Shown one piece after another: positions 33,344 through 42,151 of a stretch of DNA of 42,399 nt. Source of the stretch: an uncultured Caryophanales bacterium (GTDB lineage Bacteria > Bacillota_I > Bacilli_A > RFN20 > CAG-826); assembly GCA_946404585.1 (NCBI GenBank), contig CAMJEC010000001.1, positions 1-42,399 of the forward strand, read 5' to 3'. The position numbers and the translations under genes were made by a program. Within the stretch, counting starts at the first letter, position 1. The number at the start of each line of letters is the position of its first letter. Below the pieces are notes generated by a model. It was not told where the DNA came from, did not search any database, and saw only the letters and a program-made list of their open reading frames with translations.

Positions 33344-33440
33344 ACTCCGTTTCCTTTCTTCAACAGTTAAAAGACTACACGTATGCGCGCAGCAAAGCAA
33401 AAGATATTTATAAAATTTTCATTTTATAAGACAAAATCGC

Positions 33441-33475
33441 AAAAAAAGCAGTCTTGTTTTGGTAACAAAGACTGC
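33441..33475 (-). terminator. Terminator of the 108-residue membrane protein gene
   Basis: On the minus strand GCAGTCTT...AAGACTGC (33475-33468 with 33455-33448), then T7. The stem is extended by GTT/AAC with a one-base bulge. Confidence 0.85.
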
Positions 33476-33502
33476 CTTATGCATATTTTTCAATAGATTG
33501 TT

Positions 33503-33829
33503 TTAAAAATGAAATACGAATTGAATAAAGTTAACAAATACGATGATCGCACTAACGACAATGGCAATAATTGAAAGAACTCTAGCGACAATACGATAGG
33601 CTTTAAATTTAGTACCAACATCCTCTAATGAAGAGACTCTAATCATGCATGAAGCAATGATGCCTAAGATTAATGGAGCGGGATAATATGTTAAGAGTAA
33701 TAAACCTCTTGTTGGTGTTCCGCCTGGAATAGAGATATATCCTGGAACAATAATGAATAAGAGTAAAATGCCTTGAGCGACAATAGACAATATAAAGGCT
33801 GCTTGAATATTATTTTCTTTTTGATTCAT
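33503..33829 (-). CDS. Small membrane protein, unknown (108 residues)
   Basis: Three hydrophobic helices can be seen (about 8-30, 45-62 and 82-105), separated by GYISIPGGTPTRG and a polar loop (RVSSLEDVGTKFKAYR). There is no signal peptide or known motif. RBS AAAGGAA supports the start. It has its own terminator and lies between lipoprotein-type genes, so an envelope role is likely but unassigned. Confidence 0.75.
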   Translation of the reverse strand: MNQKENNIQAAFILSIVAQGILLLFIIVPGYISIPGGTPTRGLLLLTYYPAPLILGIIASCMIRVSSLEDVGTKFKAYRIVARVLSIIAIVVSAIIVFVNFIQFVFHF

Positions 33830-33933
33830 GGTTTGTAATTCCTTTCACTTATTAGACGTATTAATTAGCGATAACTGCTAAATAAAATTATAAGCGCACA
33901 TATATAATCCTATTTTAACAAGATTAGCGCAAC

Positions 33934-33957
33934 AAAAAGCGACACTTTTTGGTGTCG
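33934..33957 (-). terminator. Terminator of the 307-residue protein gene
   Basis: CGACAC-TTTTTG-GTGTCG (33940-33945 with 33952-33957); on the minus strand it is followed by CTTTTTGTTG. Confidence 0.75.
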
Positions 33958-33974
33958 TTGGTTTTTAAAAATTC

Positions 33975-34898
33975 TTATTGACCATTATATTTGACGATTG
34001 GATGGGTGAAACCACTAACCTTTTTAATGACAAACTGACTATTGCCATTCCAATACAATGTTGTGTCGTTAGCGACTTTAAAACTCTTTTGAGCATTAGA
34101 AGCACCTTCTGAATAAGTATTATTGTTCCATGAGTTTGTATAATCGTCCCATGTCTCATATGTGGTACAGACAGCATTTACGAAACCTGTTGAAGCATCA
34201 AATGTCCATGTGCCATGTTCAATCCATTCAACATAATAGGCATCACCATGTCTGATAAATCTATATTGAATATAGTCTTTATTTGGTTCGAATTGATAGC
34301 CATCAACACGATCGGTGCTAGTTTCTTCATAGCGGGTTGTAGAAGTAATGTTGAATGACGCTTTACCACCATTGTTGTTATTATTGCCACTACCATCATT
34401 GATTTCTGCATTGTTATTGGTGTTAACAAAATGAATGGTAACAGGAATAGCAATAGCGGCCACTAAAACAACAGCGATAATTGGAATAATAACCGCAAAG
34501 ACTGCTTTATTAGGCTTTTTCTTTTCTACTGATTGAACAGGAGCGGGTTCTTCTTCAAAGACTGGTTCTGGTTCAACGACTTCTGGAACAGGAGCGGATT
34601 CAGGAATTACTTCTTCCTTAACTGGCTCTAGTTCTTTAACTTTAACGGGTTCTTCAACCTTTGACTGTTCTTCCAAGTCGCCTTCTTCTTTAAGTCTAGC
34701 ATCGATGATCTTTTTAGCGTAAAACGCTAATGTCATACCACCAACGATAGCGAGTATAGCGATAATTAAAAAAGGAATAATACCGATACCTTCCATTATA
34801 AAAATAAGGCAGGGGATAAAAATGACTATACAAATAATCGCACCGACAAATAAGCCTTTTTCTTTCGGCGTTTTAGGCATGTAATTCTTCTTTTTCAT
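33975..34898 (-). CDS. Membrane protein with Pro/Glu linker and extracellular domain (307 residues)
   Basis: Two N-terminal helices (about 16-38 and 41-62) are followed by a roughly 75-residue acidic, Glu/Pro/Val-rich cytoplasmic linker (EEPVKVKELEPVKEEVIPES and on), a third helix (about 130-155, AVFAVIIPIIAVVLVAAIAI), an Asn/Gly-rich spacer and a C-terminal extracellular domain of about 115 residues rich in Trp and Tyr. The tail looks like a small lipocalin-type or beta-sandwich domain (YVEWIEHGTWTFDASTGFVN). A GTG at 34907 is an alternative start, but AAAGGTG is the RBS for the ATG at 34898. No known family. Confidence 0.78.
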   Translation of the reverse strand: MKKKNYMPKTPKEKGLFVGAIICIVIFIPCLIFIMEGIGIIPFLIIAILAIVGGMTLAFYAKKIIDARLKEEGDLEEQSKVEEPVKVKELEPVKEEVIPESAPVPEVVEPEPVFEEEPAPVQSVEKKKPNKAVFAVIIPIIAVVLVAAIAIPVTIHFVNTNNNAEINDGSGNNNNNGGKASFNITSTTRYEETSTDRVDGYQFEPNKDYIQYRFIRHGDAYYVEWIEHGTWTFDASTGFVNAVCTTYETWDDYTNSWNNNTYSEGASNAQKSFKVANDTTLYWNGNSQFVIKKVSGFTHPIVKYNGQ

Positions 34899-34985
34899 AC
34901 TGGTCACCTTTATATAATCTACTTTTCATTATAAAAAGTAATATTACTTTAAGGGCTTATTTATTGAAACTTATGACAAATATTT

Positions 34986-35012
34986 GAAAAAGTACCGACT
35001 AGTGTCGATACT
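34986..35012 (-). terminator. Terminator of the 1264-residue GGDEF/EAL gene
   Basis: AGTACCGAC-TAGT-GTCGATACT (34991-34999 with 35004-35012; one wobble). On the minus strand it is followed by TTTTTC and overlaps the end of the stop codon region. Confidence 0.8.
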
Positions 35013-38000
35013 TATTTTTCTATTGGTTGAGCTTTTAAGATGTAAGCAACGTTATCCGCATCATCAGCAACGCAGAGGAACTCAACATTGATCTTAACTT
35101 TGTTATTGTCTTTATCATAGACTGTCACAATCTTATTAAATTCCTTATGCTTACCCGCAAGCTTAAGAGCTTCTTTATTAATTTCAGCCATCTCTTTTGG
35201 ATTGACGCAGCGCTTGATGAATGAGGAGTCATTAAGTTCTTTTTCAAGCTCTGACGGAGTGATACCTAATAAGTCGCTCACAGTATGTGAGATAACATTG
35301 AATCTAAACTTCTTGTTTATAACACTGACAAGAATCATGTTATCAGTGGAATATTCAGTGATTAAGTCTTTAACTTCCTTTAAGTTAGCAAGTTCGCTAT
35401 CATTATAGGCCGCACCATAGAACAACTCTCTGCCTTCTTTTTGACCTAGATAATAGAAATGAATTCTAAAGGACATGAGACCGCCATCACTACGATGGAA
35501 TCTAATTGTCGCAATAGAACCAGATAAACGGTTATCCATCGCCTCTTGTAAAGCGGCAAACATGATTGGGCGATCTTCTTCAGGGGCAAATAGTTCAATA
35601 TTTACTAATCTTTCCGCAAAGTCAGGAACATCAACCGCTTGATAGAATTGTTGGTTATATCTCACGATATCAACATGTTCCTTAACCCATGAATAGAAGG
35701 CTACCGCACCAATAATGTTATTTAACATTGAGTCAGAGTAGATATTCTTATCTAAGAATTCTCTAATACGTAATTGTTCATTAGGCTTAACGACAAAACC
35801 TCGTTCATCAATCATGTCTTTTTGTTTAACAACCTTTTCAAAGTCTTCGCGTGATAATGGTTTATAGAAGTAATAACCTTGGATATAACGACAACCAAGT
35901 TCCATAAGGAATTCACATTGTTTTTTAGTTTCTACACCTTCCACGATAATTGGCAAGGTCATAGTTTTGGCCATATTAACAACAGATTCAATAATACGGA
36001 TACCTCTTTCATAGTCAGCGCCTTCTAAGCGCAAGAATTCAGAGTCTAACTTAATAGCGTCTAACTTAATTGTGGAAAGCATATTTAAGGAAGAATAACC
36101 ACTACCGAAGTCATCCATTAAAACTTCGAAGCCGTCCTTACGTAAACGCGAAACGATATCTTCGATAATATTAACGGTTTCCGCGTAAGCGGATTCAGTG
36201 ATTTCCACTTTGATAAGGCGATGTGGGATTTCATATTTATCCGCTAAATCACGAATGTAAGTAGCAATATCAAAATTATAAATATCAATACGAGAAACAT
36301 TGATAGAAACTGGCACAGCAATATGTCCTGAATCTAACCAATGCTTTAAGCTCTTGCAAACTTTCTCCCAAATGTATTGGTCTAAGTCAGTAATGAAGTT
36401 ATATTTCTCTAAGACTGGAATAAAGACTGCAGGTGGGATTTGTGTACCGTCTTTTTTAATCCATCTTGCTAAAGCTTCCGCACCAACGATTTTACCTGTT
36501 TTAGCGCGGCACTGTGGTTGTAAATAGAAGGTGATTTCATCATTTTGTAAAGCGCTCATGAAATCAGAAAGAATGCGATATTCGTGTTCCGCGAGGAACT
36601 GCATATCAGAATTATAATAAATAATTCTATTTCTAATATCGCCTTTGGCTTTAGAAGCCGCAATGCTCGCTCTATCAATAGCGTCCACGAGAATCATATC
36701 TTTTTCTAATAAAGCCACACCGATAGCCGGTAAGAAACCAGCGGTGAGACCAAAAGAGGCGATATGGTGATGAATATTCTCATATAAAGCTTTAATTTTA
36801 TCTTTATCAAATTCCGCTAAAATAACGAAGTCATCTTGACCGAAATAACCAGCCGCACCATTGTGCACTAATTCACTTTCAGATAACTCAGCACCAATCT
36901 TGGCTAATAAGTAATCACCTTGTTCACGACCATACCATTCATCAAAGAATTTGAAGTGTTCAATATCAAGGAAGAGCACACACCATTGCTTCTTTTGATT
37001 ATCTTTAACGATTTGCTCTGCTTTGACAAAGAAGTCTTTACTATTTAATAGACCTGTTGTTTTATCACGAACATGAGAGATGACATTAGAATCATCACTA
37101 GCGATGCCCATTCTTCTAATCATCATGTTATGAATATCGAAGATATATATTCTAAACATGCCAGGAGGAATACCATTTTCTTCTCCAGCAATAACGCATT
37201 GTTCGACATATCGATATGCACCATCTTGCAATTTATATCTAAAATGTGCAAAGTCGAAGTTTGGTATTTTAGCATTCGCTAAACGTTCGAAAAATCCATC
37301 GATTTTCATTAACGCTAAATAATCACCAGCATCATCAGGATGGACGATATGTTTCGCGGTGAATTCTAATAGTTCTTTATAAGAAATATCAACGTTAGGA
37401 ACGAAGTATTTACCTTCGACATGATAGAAGATTTTATAAGTGTCATTAACGACGTCTATTTCTACGATTTCATCACAAGGTGAACTATTTAAAAAGTTAA
37501 TTAAAGAGAGTTTACCATGACGATAGAATATCTCATAGTATTCTTGACGAGACACGGAATCAGAAACCGCACTATCTTTTTGGTCTTCGTTTTCTTGAGC
37601 GGCCATTTCTTTAAGCACTTTCTTTCTCGCGTACATACGCTCATCCGCTCGAGTGAAGATGGATCTTAAAGAATTATCTTTTTCTGGCACATAGTCGGCA
37701 AAACCAACAGCAATAATTGGTTCATTTTTACCGATATTTGATTCCACAATTTTGTTGAATTGTTCTAATAAGTAATATCTATTGTTGAAATCAGGGCCAT
37801 CTACGAAGGTAGCGAATTCATCACCACCGATACGATAAATGATTTGATTCTTGAATACTTGTTTAATGATTTTAACCGATTTTATGATGTATTCATCACC
37901 TTGTTCATGACCAAAAGTATCATTAATTAGCTTTAAATCGTTTAAGTCAAAGATGAATAAGCATAAATTACCACTGCTCTTATCATGGAGTGATGCATCA

Positions 38001-38806
38001 ATGCTTTCTTCACGTTCGACATAAGCATGTTTATTTCTAATACCAGTCAATTGGTCTTGATACGCTAACTCTTTTGTGGTCGCTAATTCTTGACTCTTCT
38101 CTTTCACTCTTTGCGAAGCAGCGCTTATCGAACGCTGATAGCTTTGTGATTCAGTATTAACAATAAACATGTGAATAAGAACCATAGATAATAAGTGACC
38201 AAGTGAATATAAAGGAAGGTTTGGATAAAAGATTTGTAAGACACTTAAACCCGCCATGATTAGACCGACAAGGCCAATAGTTAAATATCTCATCTTACGA
38301 TAGTTCTTATTAGTGAGAGTACGAACAAAGGCAATTATAGAAGCAATGAGATACATTGCCATTTGCGCGGTGAAATAACCATATCGACCAGCCTTAGGTG
38401 CATATTCGCCACTACTATAGCTAAATAAGATTGGATTAAAGATATTAATAATGACCAAAGTCACACCTGCGATTAAGAAAATAAGGGCAAAGACTAAAGT
38501 AATATTGCTCGTTAGTTTCTTTTCTTCTAAATATTTAGCGGCAAATCTTAACCAAGCAGAAACACCAAAAGCCATCGACACGAAGAAGATGGTTGTATCA
38601 ATCATTGCTGGAACTTTATTTGATAAGGAGTCTAATACGCCCCATAAGATGTCCGCGGTAAATAAGATAAATTGGCAAATAATCACTATCTTATAAGCGC
38701 GAAAAATATCACTATTCATTACGCGATATTTTTTGCTCATAAAAACATCCCAGTTAATTATTGCACCGATAATAACCGCGACAATTGGTATTAATGAGTA
38801 TGCCAT
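35012..38806 (-). CDS. Multidomain c-di-GMP protein: 7TM, GGDEF, PAS, degenerate GGDEF, EAL, PAS, PAS
   Basis: A 1264-residue protein. Seven membrane helices (first 220 residues) precede GGDEF domain 1 (AYQDQLTGIRNKHAY to YRIGGDEFATF) with an intact active site and no RxxD inhibitory site. Next come a PAS-like domain (about 420-560, containing HPDDAGDYLALM), a second GGDEF whose motif is YFGQDDF (degenerate), and an EAL domain with GAEALARW, VEITESAY, MDDFGSGYSSL, AIKLDSEFL and VEGVETKKQ intact. Two more PAS-like folds close the protein (from about 1010). It should both make and hydrolyse c-di-GMP under control of several sensory modules. No Shine-Dalgarno: a TATCAT -10 ends 12 bases before the ATG. 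Confidence 0.93.
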   Translation of the reverse strand: MAYSLIPIVAVIIGAIINWDVFMSKKYRVMNSDIFRAYKIVIICQFILFTADILWGVLDSLSNKVPAMIDTTIFFVSMAFGVSAWLRFAAKYLEEKKLTSNITLVFALIFLIAGVTLVIINIFNPILFSYSSGEYAPKAGRYGYFTAQMAMYLIASIIAFVRTLTNKNYRKMRYLTIGLVGLIMAGLSVLQIFYPNLPLYSLGHLLSMVLIHMFIVNTESQSYQRSISAASQRVKEKSQELATTKELAYQDQLTGIRNKHAYVEREESIDASLHDKSSGNLCLFIFDLNDLKLINDTFGHEQGDEYIIKSVKIIKQVFKNQIIYRIGGDEFATFVDGPDFNNRYYLLEQFNKIVESNIGKNEPIIAVGFADYVPEKDNSLRSIFTRADERMYARKKVLKEMAAQENEDQKDSAVSDSVSRQEYYEIFYRHGKLSLINFLNSSPCDEIVEIDVVNDTYKIFYHVEGKYFVPNVDISYKELLEFTAKHIVHPDDAGDYLALMKIDGFFERLANAKIPNFDFAHFRYKLQDGAYRYVEQCVIAGEENGIPPGMFRIYIFDIHNMMIRRMGIASDDSNVISHVRDKTTGLLNSKDFFVKAEQIVKDNQKKQWCVLFLDIEHFKFFDEWYGREQGDYLLAKIGAELSESELVHNGAAGYFGQDDFVILAEFDKDKIKALYENIHHHIASFGLTAGFLPAIGVALLEKDMILVDAIDRASIAASKAKGDIRNRIIYYNSDMQFLAEHEYRILSDFMSALQNDEITFYLQPQCRAKTGKIVGAEALARWIKKDGTQIPPAVFIPVLEKYNFITDLDQYIWEKVCKSLKHWLDSGHIAVPVSINVSRIDIYNFDIATYIRDLADKYEIPHRLIKVEITESAYAETVNIIEDIVSRLRKDGFEVLMDDFGSGYSSLNMLSTIKLDAIKLDSEFLRLEGADYERGIRIIESVVNMAKTMTLPIIVEGVETKKQCEFLMELGCRYIQGYYFYKPLSREDFEKVVKQKDMIDERGFVVKPNEQLRIREFLDKNIYSDSMLNNIIGAVAFYSWVKEHVDIVRYNQQFYQAVDVPDFAERLVNIELFAPEEDRPIMFAALQEAMDNRLSGSIATIRFHRSDGGLMSFRIHFYYLGQKEGRELFYGAAYNDSELANLKEVKDLITEYSTDNMILVSVINKKFRFNVISHTVSDLLGITPSELEKELNDSSFIKRCVNPKEMAEINKEALKLAGKHKEFNKIVTVYDKDNNKVKINVEFLCVADDADNVAYILKAQPIEK

Positions 38807-38818
38807 ATATCCAATTCA

Positions 38819-38824
38819 ATGATA
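38819..38824 (-). promoter_or_regulatory. Putative -10 before the 1264-residue gene
   Basis: TATCAT (5 of 6) on the minus strand, 12 bases before the ATG, giving a leader of only 5-6 bases. Confidence 0.4.
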
Positions 38825-38833
38825 GCGCAGTAA

Positions 38834-38866
38834 AAAACGCATAGCAAATGCGCTCACGGGCGTTTT
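38834..38866 (-). terminator. Probable terminator of the TfoX-domain gene
   Basis: AAAACGC...GCGTTTT (38834-38840 with 38860-38866), with an inner alternative pairing CGCAT/ATGCG; on the minus strand a T6 run follows. It directly precedes the next gene's promoter. Confidence 0.6.
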
Positions 38867-38926
38867 AAAGCATTATTTTATATTTTGTTTAGAATGTATC
38901 TAGTTAGTTGTTTATTGAAAAAATTT

Positions 38927-39217
38927 TTATTTTTTTAAATCACTAACCGCTTTTGAAACCATCTCTTTAATTTCATCAGGATCTTCTGAATCGATTAATA
39001 ACATTGGCTTAGCGGTTGGATAAGGAATTTGTTCTTTTAAGTTATATTCTTTTAATGATGGAACATTCTTAATAAGGAATCTATTATCATAGACACCACC
39101 AAAGAGGATGCCATCTTTATAAAGCATAAATTCACCCATCATTTTCTTATAGGTAATGCCTCTAGTTTCTCTTAATAGTTCTAAGACAAATTGTAGATAA
39201 TCGTTATTACTAGCCAT
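38927..39217 (-). CDS. TfoX/Sxy N-terminal domain protein
   Basis: A 96-residue protein equal to the TfoX N-terminal domain alone: ITYKKMMGEFMLYKDGILFG, then GVYDNRFLIKN and PYPTAKPMLLIDSE with the YxxAKPM-type block. In gammaproteobacteria full-length TfoX/Sxy activates competence through CRP, but stand-alone N-terminal domains are widespread and of unknown role. The ATG at 39217 has AAGAAG five bases upstream; a GTG at 39223 is less likely. It lies 39 bases after the DUF1016 gene without a clear terminator between, so the two may be co-transcribed. Confidence 0.88.
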   Translation of the reverse strand: MASNNDYLQFVLELLRETRGITYKKMMGEFMLYKDGILFGGVYDNRFLIKNVPSLKEYNLKEQIPYPTAKPMLLIDSEDPDEIKEMVSKAVSDLKK

Positions 39218-39256
39218 AGTCACTTCTTGATAAACAATTATTACATAATTATTTTA

Positions 39257-40258
39257 TTAAGATAAGTATTTATTAATCTCTTCTTCGGATGGTAAATAAT
39301 CTCTTATCTCATAAGAAGCAACACCGATTGGAGCAAGACTTGATTTTAGTGACCAGTCAACCGAGTATTTGTCCTTGTTCTTGCAAAGGAGTAACCCTAT
39401 CGTTGGATTATCATTTTCTTGTTTTATTGTTTCATCAATTGCGGTCACATAAAACTGCAATTGGCCAATGAAAGATGGATCAAAATCAGCGTTTTTAAGT
39501 TCCACTACGACAAATGACCTCAGTTTTAGATGATAAAAAAGTAAATCTATAAAGTAATCTTTTGTTTCGGTGCTGATACGATATTGATTGCCTACAAAAG
39601 AAAACCCTTTACCAAGCTCTAATATCACTGTTTTTATTTTTTCAATCATAGCCTTTTCTATATTGATTTCATGTGCTTTGTTATTAAGTCCATTAATCTC
39701 AAAAATGTATGGATCTTTTATAACATCAAGGGCCAATTCACCTTGGTATGATGGCAGTTGTCTTTCAAAATTTGTGAGTTTTAAAGTTTTATCTGCTTGT
39801 CGTTCGTATAATCTCAAATCGATTTGATGGGTGAGAACCACATAGCTCCATCCATTTTCAAAACATTTCTCTGCATACCAAATTCTTTTATCGAAATCGC
39901 ATACTTTGTCTATTAATAGACAATTGAACGACCAGGGCAATTTTGCCAATGCCGTTGGCAAATTTGAAAAGTTGCCATATGTCTCATAAAACTTTTTCAT
40001 TCTAGCAAGGTTTCTTGGAGAAAAACCAGTTGCATTTGGGAAATCTATTTTCAAAGAAGTGGATAAAGAATTAATAAAGTTTGAACCATACTTTTGGTTT
40101 TCGCTTATTATCTTTCCAATACGAAAATATAGGAATATTAATTCCTGATTGGATTCACTCAAAATCCTGTTCCTTGTTGACACAATATCTTGTTTAATCT
40201 GTTTAATGAGCAAAATCATTTCTTTTGTTTCAATGCTATTTGTTTCATCCTCTTTCAT
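39257..40258 (-). CDS. DUF1016/YhcG-family protein with PDDEXK nuclease fold
   Basis: A 333-residue protein. The N-terminal helical DUF1016 domain (about 1-150) includes LIFLYFRIGKIISEN, GFSPRNLARMKKFYETY and LPWSFNCLLIDKV. The C-terminal domain has the PD-(D/E)XK core: TKDYFIDLLFYHLKLRSFVV with Asp, then VVELKNADFDPSFIGQLQFY with the ELK motif. YhcG-type proteins are thought to be nucleases and are common in mobile, restriction-associated or accessory regions; the target is unknown. GAGAGGAG is a strong RBS for the ATG at 40258. A 27-bp dyad lies in the upstream region. It is probably accessory and horizontally acquired (inference). Confidence 0.92.
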   Translation of the reverse strand: MKEDETNSIETKEMILLIKQIKQDIVSTRNRILSESNQELIFLYFRIGKIISENQKYGSNFINSLSTSLKIDFPNATGFSPRNLARMKKFYETYGNFSNLPTALAKLPWSFNCLLIDKVCDFDKRIWYAEKCFENGWSYVVLTHQIDLRLYERQADKTLKLTNFERQLPSYQGELALDVIKDPYIFEINGLNNKAHEINIEKAMIEKIKTVILELGKGFSFVGNQYRISTETKDYFIDLLFYHLKLRSFVVVELKNADFDPSFIGQLQFYVTAIDETIKQENDNPTIGLLLCKNKDKYSVDWSLKSSLAPIGVASYEIRDYLPSEEEINKYLS

Positions 40259-40300
40259 AAATAAACTCCTCTCGCAACATAGAGAAATAGTCATAATATT

Positions 40301-40327
40301 ATTTGACTCTTCTTCGAAGAGACAAAT
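40301..40327. promoter_or_regulatory. 27-bp dyad upstream of the DUF1016 gene
   Basis: ATTTG-A-CTCTTC-TTC-GAAGAG-A-CAAAT: symmetric except for an A/A mismatch and a 3-base centre. On the minus strand it begins 43 bases upstream of the ATG, between the upstream terminator and the RBS, and covers a TTGTCT that could be a -35. It is either an operator or a leader hairpin. Confidence 0.55.
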
Positions 40328-40331
40328 TAAT

Positions 40332-40352
40332 AAAAAACCCTATTTCTAGGGT
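40332..40352 (-). terminator. Terminator upstream of the DUF1016 gene
   Basis: ACCCTA-TTTC-TAGGGT (40337-40342 with 40347-40352); the minus strand continues with T6. It would stop transcription coming from the 511-residue lipoprotein gene. Confidence 0.8.
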
Positions 40353-40615
40353 AAGATAAAATGTCTCTCAAATGTGCGTTCAGTCCATAAAGACTTTATA
40401 GAAATATAATAGCATTCGTCGCATATTTTTTAAATGTTTTATAAATAAAAGACATCTCGATTTCTCTAAATGTCATTTTATTCTAATGGGTCTATTGCAC
40501 CATTTTGATGCAGAGTGAAAATAGTTCCCCACGCAGCTGAGAACGCTTTGTTGCTCTCGTTTGTGGAAATCGAGGCGTTTGGGCTTTTGTCTTCTTTAGT
40601 AAAAAGAATGAATCT
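40353..40615. other. Intergenic stretch with a GC-richer, structured segment (about 40490-40615)
   Basis: The half next to the lipoprotein stop is clearly richer in GC than the flanks and on the minus strand can fold AACGC-CTCG...CGAG...GCGTT (40577 to about 40541) and GCATC/GGTGC. The minus strand also reads, in one frame, a basic peptide ending TPRFPQTRATKRSQLRGE...KMVQ. It may be a small RNA or the worn end of an insertion element. The remaining part (40353-40490) is AT-rich with a weak GACAT/ATGTC hairpin and nothing else recognisable. Confidence 0.4.
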
Positions 40616-42151
40616 CTAGAACAAATCTGAAAAATCTTTATCACTAGTGATTGTATATAAATGACCACTACTGCTAGTGACTTCGAAGAATATTTTAGAA
40701 GAGACAATATAGTATTTATAGTCATCAATCACAAAATAATACTTTGCTTTTGGTGCCGAATTCTTATCTAAAGATCCCTCGGTAAAGACTAAATCACTGA
40801 GATAATTAATCGTCTTGTCCGTTTGTGCGTTATTAGAAGCATCATAAACAGCGGCATTCATAGTGTTTGATGGAAAAGCATAATACTTTTCGTAATCTTC
40901 TGTATATTCCAAATTAAAACTAGATCTTAATCTATACCATTTATCATTTACTTGGACAAATTGGGAATTGATTTTATAAGAAAATACTTGTTCATCAGTG
41001 TAGAAGTAATAATCTTCGCAAACTTGGATGCTTTGGGTTAAAAAGCCAAAGTCTTCAGGTAATACTTCAAAGACCCATGTATTGAAATAATCTAATGCTT
41101 GAGATAATTCTTTTTGATTACGATACACATTAATGCTACGGCCATGAGAAGGCATTATATTTAAAGTAAGTTCAGTTTGAATCTTAAGCATGTTTAAGTT
41201 GCTTAAGTTCACATCTTTAGACCAAGGAACAATATCTCCTAAGTTGAGATATGAGGTTCTTTTTTCTTTATTGAAAATAAATGTTTTAGTGATATTTGAA
41301 ACGGTAATATGTGTGATGTAATTATTGTCTTGATTACTAAGGAAGGAAAAGCTATATCTTTGTGTTTTACCTATTTTAGTCGCGGAATTAACAGAAAATT
41401 TATCCCCCGCCATTGCAAAAGAAACTGGAATATTTTCATCACCATAGTCAACGTTAGAATGAATATCGATTTCAAACAAATACAATGAATAATCATCAAC
41501 GTTAACGTGATATCCATCTTTTTGTTTTTTAATAGTTACTGGTGTATGTTTTGGATCAGCGAGAGTGATTGTCACATCAAAATCAGTGATGTCGTAGTTC
41601 TTATTCCAGTCAATATAGACACCTTTATCTTCACTAAAGGATAGTTTTCCTTCGTTAATTGTTTCATCATCAAAATAAGTTTTTACTTGCCTAACAAATA
41701 AATCGTTATCTTTAAGATCTAAAAAATATGAGAAATGTAGTCTTTCCCAGTGTCTATATATTTCTTTATTATTGTGCAAGTCATAAATGGAAATATACCA
41801 ATAAGTAACACCACTGCCATCACTTTTGACAGTGCAAAAATCACGATATCCATCATTATTAGCGTCAAAAACATAGACAGCATCACAGTTATTCACGACA
41901 GTACCATATGTATCATTGATAATGGCGTCTAATTTATTGCTTATATGGAAAGTTTGATCTTCAAATTCTTCAAGAACAAAAGTGTGTTCCTCAGGATATC
42001 CATCATCAAGATAAACATCATACACTTTAAAAGATTCTGGCTTAATGTAATTTGAACTTTTAGAAGTTTGACTATCAGATGGACTAATAGTGTTAGAACA
42101 TCCACATAGAATAGTAAGAAGTAATGTATTAGTTATTAATTTATGTTTCAT
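40616..42151 (-). CDS. Large predicted lipoprotein (511 residues)
   Basis: Lipoprotein signal peptide (MKHKLITNTLLLTILCGCSN; lipobox LCGC), a short Ser/Thr linker and a folded extracellular part. Around residues 92-102 VFDANNDGYRDF has the DxNxDGxxD calcium-loop pattern seen in EF-hand-like and VCBS/FG-GAP repeats, followed by YWYISIYDLHNN, consistent with a beta-propeller or sandwich edge. The rest is unassigned but Tyr/Asp-rich. The gene has no strong RBS (AGAGAT only). No enzyme motifs are seen; a surface binding role is possible. Confidence 0.8.
   Translation of the reverse strand: MKHKLITNTLLLTILCGCSNTISPSDSQTSKSSNYIKPESFKVYDVYLDDGYPEEHTFVLEEFEDQTFHISNKLDAIINDTYGTVVNNCDAVYVFDANNDGYRDFCTVKSDGSGVTYWYISIYDLHNNKEIYRHWERLHFSYFLDLKDNDLFVRQVKTYFDDETINEGKLSFSEDKGVYIDWNKNYDITDFDVTITLADPKHTPVTIKKQKDGYHVNVDDYSLYLFEIDIHSNVDYGDENIPVSFAMAGDKFSVNSATKIGKTQRYSFSFLSNQDNNYITHITVSNITKTFIFNKEKRTSYLNLGDIVPWSKDVNLSNLNMLKIQTELTLNIMPSHGRSINVYRNQKELSQALDYFNTWVFEVLPEDFGFLTQSIQVCEDYYFYTDEQVFSYKINSQFVQVNDKWYRLRSSFNLEYTEDYEKYYAFPSNTMNAAVYDASNNAQTDKTINYLSDLVFTEGSLDKNSAPKAKYYFVIDDYKYYIVSSKIFFEVTSSSGHLYTITSDKDFSDLF

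Noticed and set aside
38927..40258. TfoX and DUF1016 genes as a competence or defence island
   Set aside because: Only the TfoX N-terminal domain is present, with no competence genes, and DUF1016 alone with no methylase or helicase does not make a recognised defence system.
40492..40728. Minus-strand reading frame of 78 codons
   Set aside because: Half of it overlaps the 511-residue lipoprotein gene in another frame, it has no RBS, and its composition is not protein-like; the non-overlapping part is reported as a structured patch.
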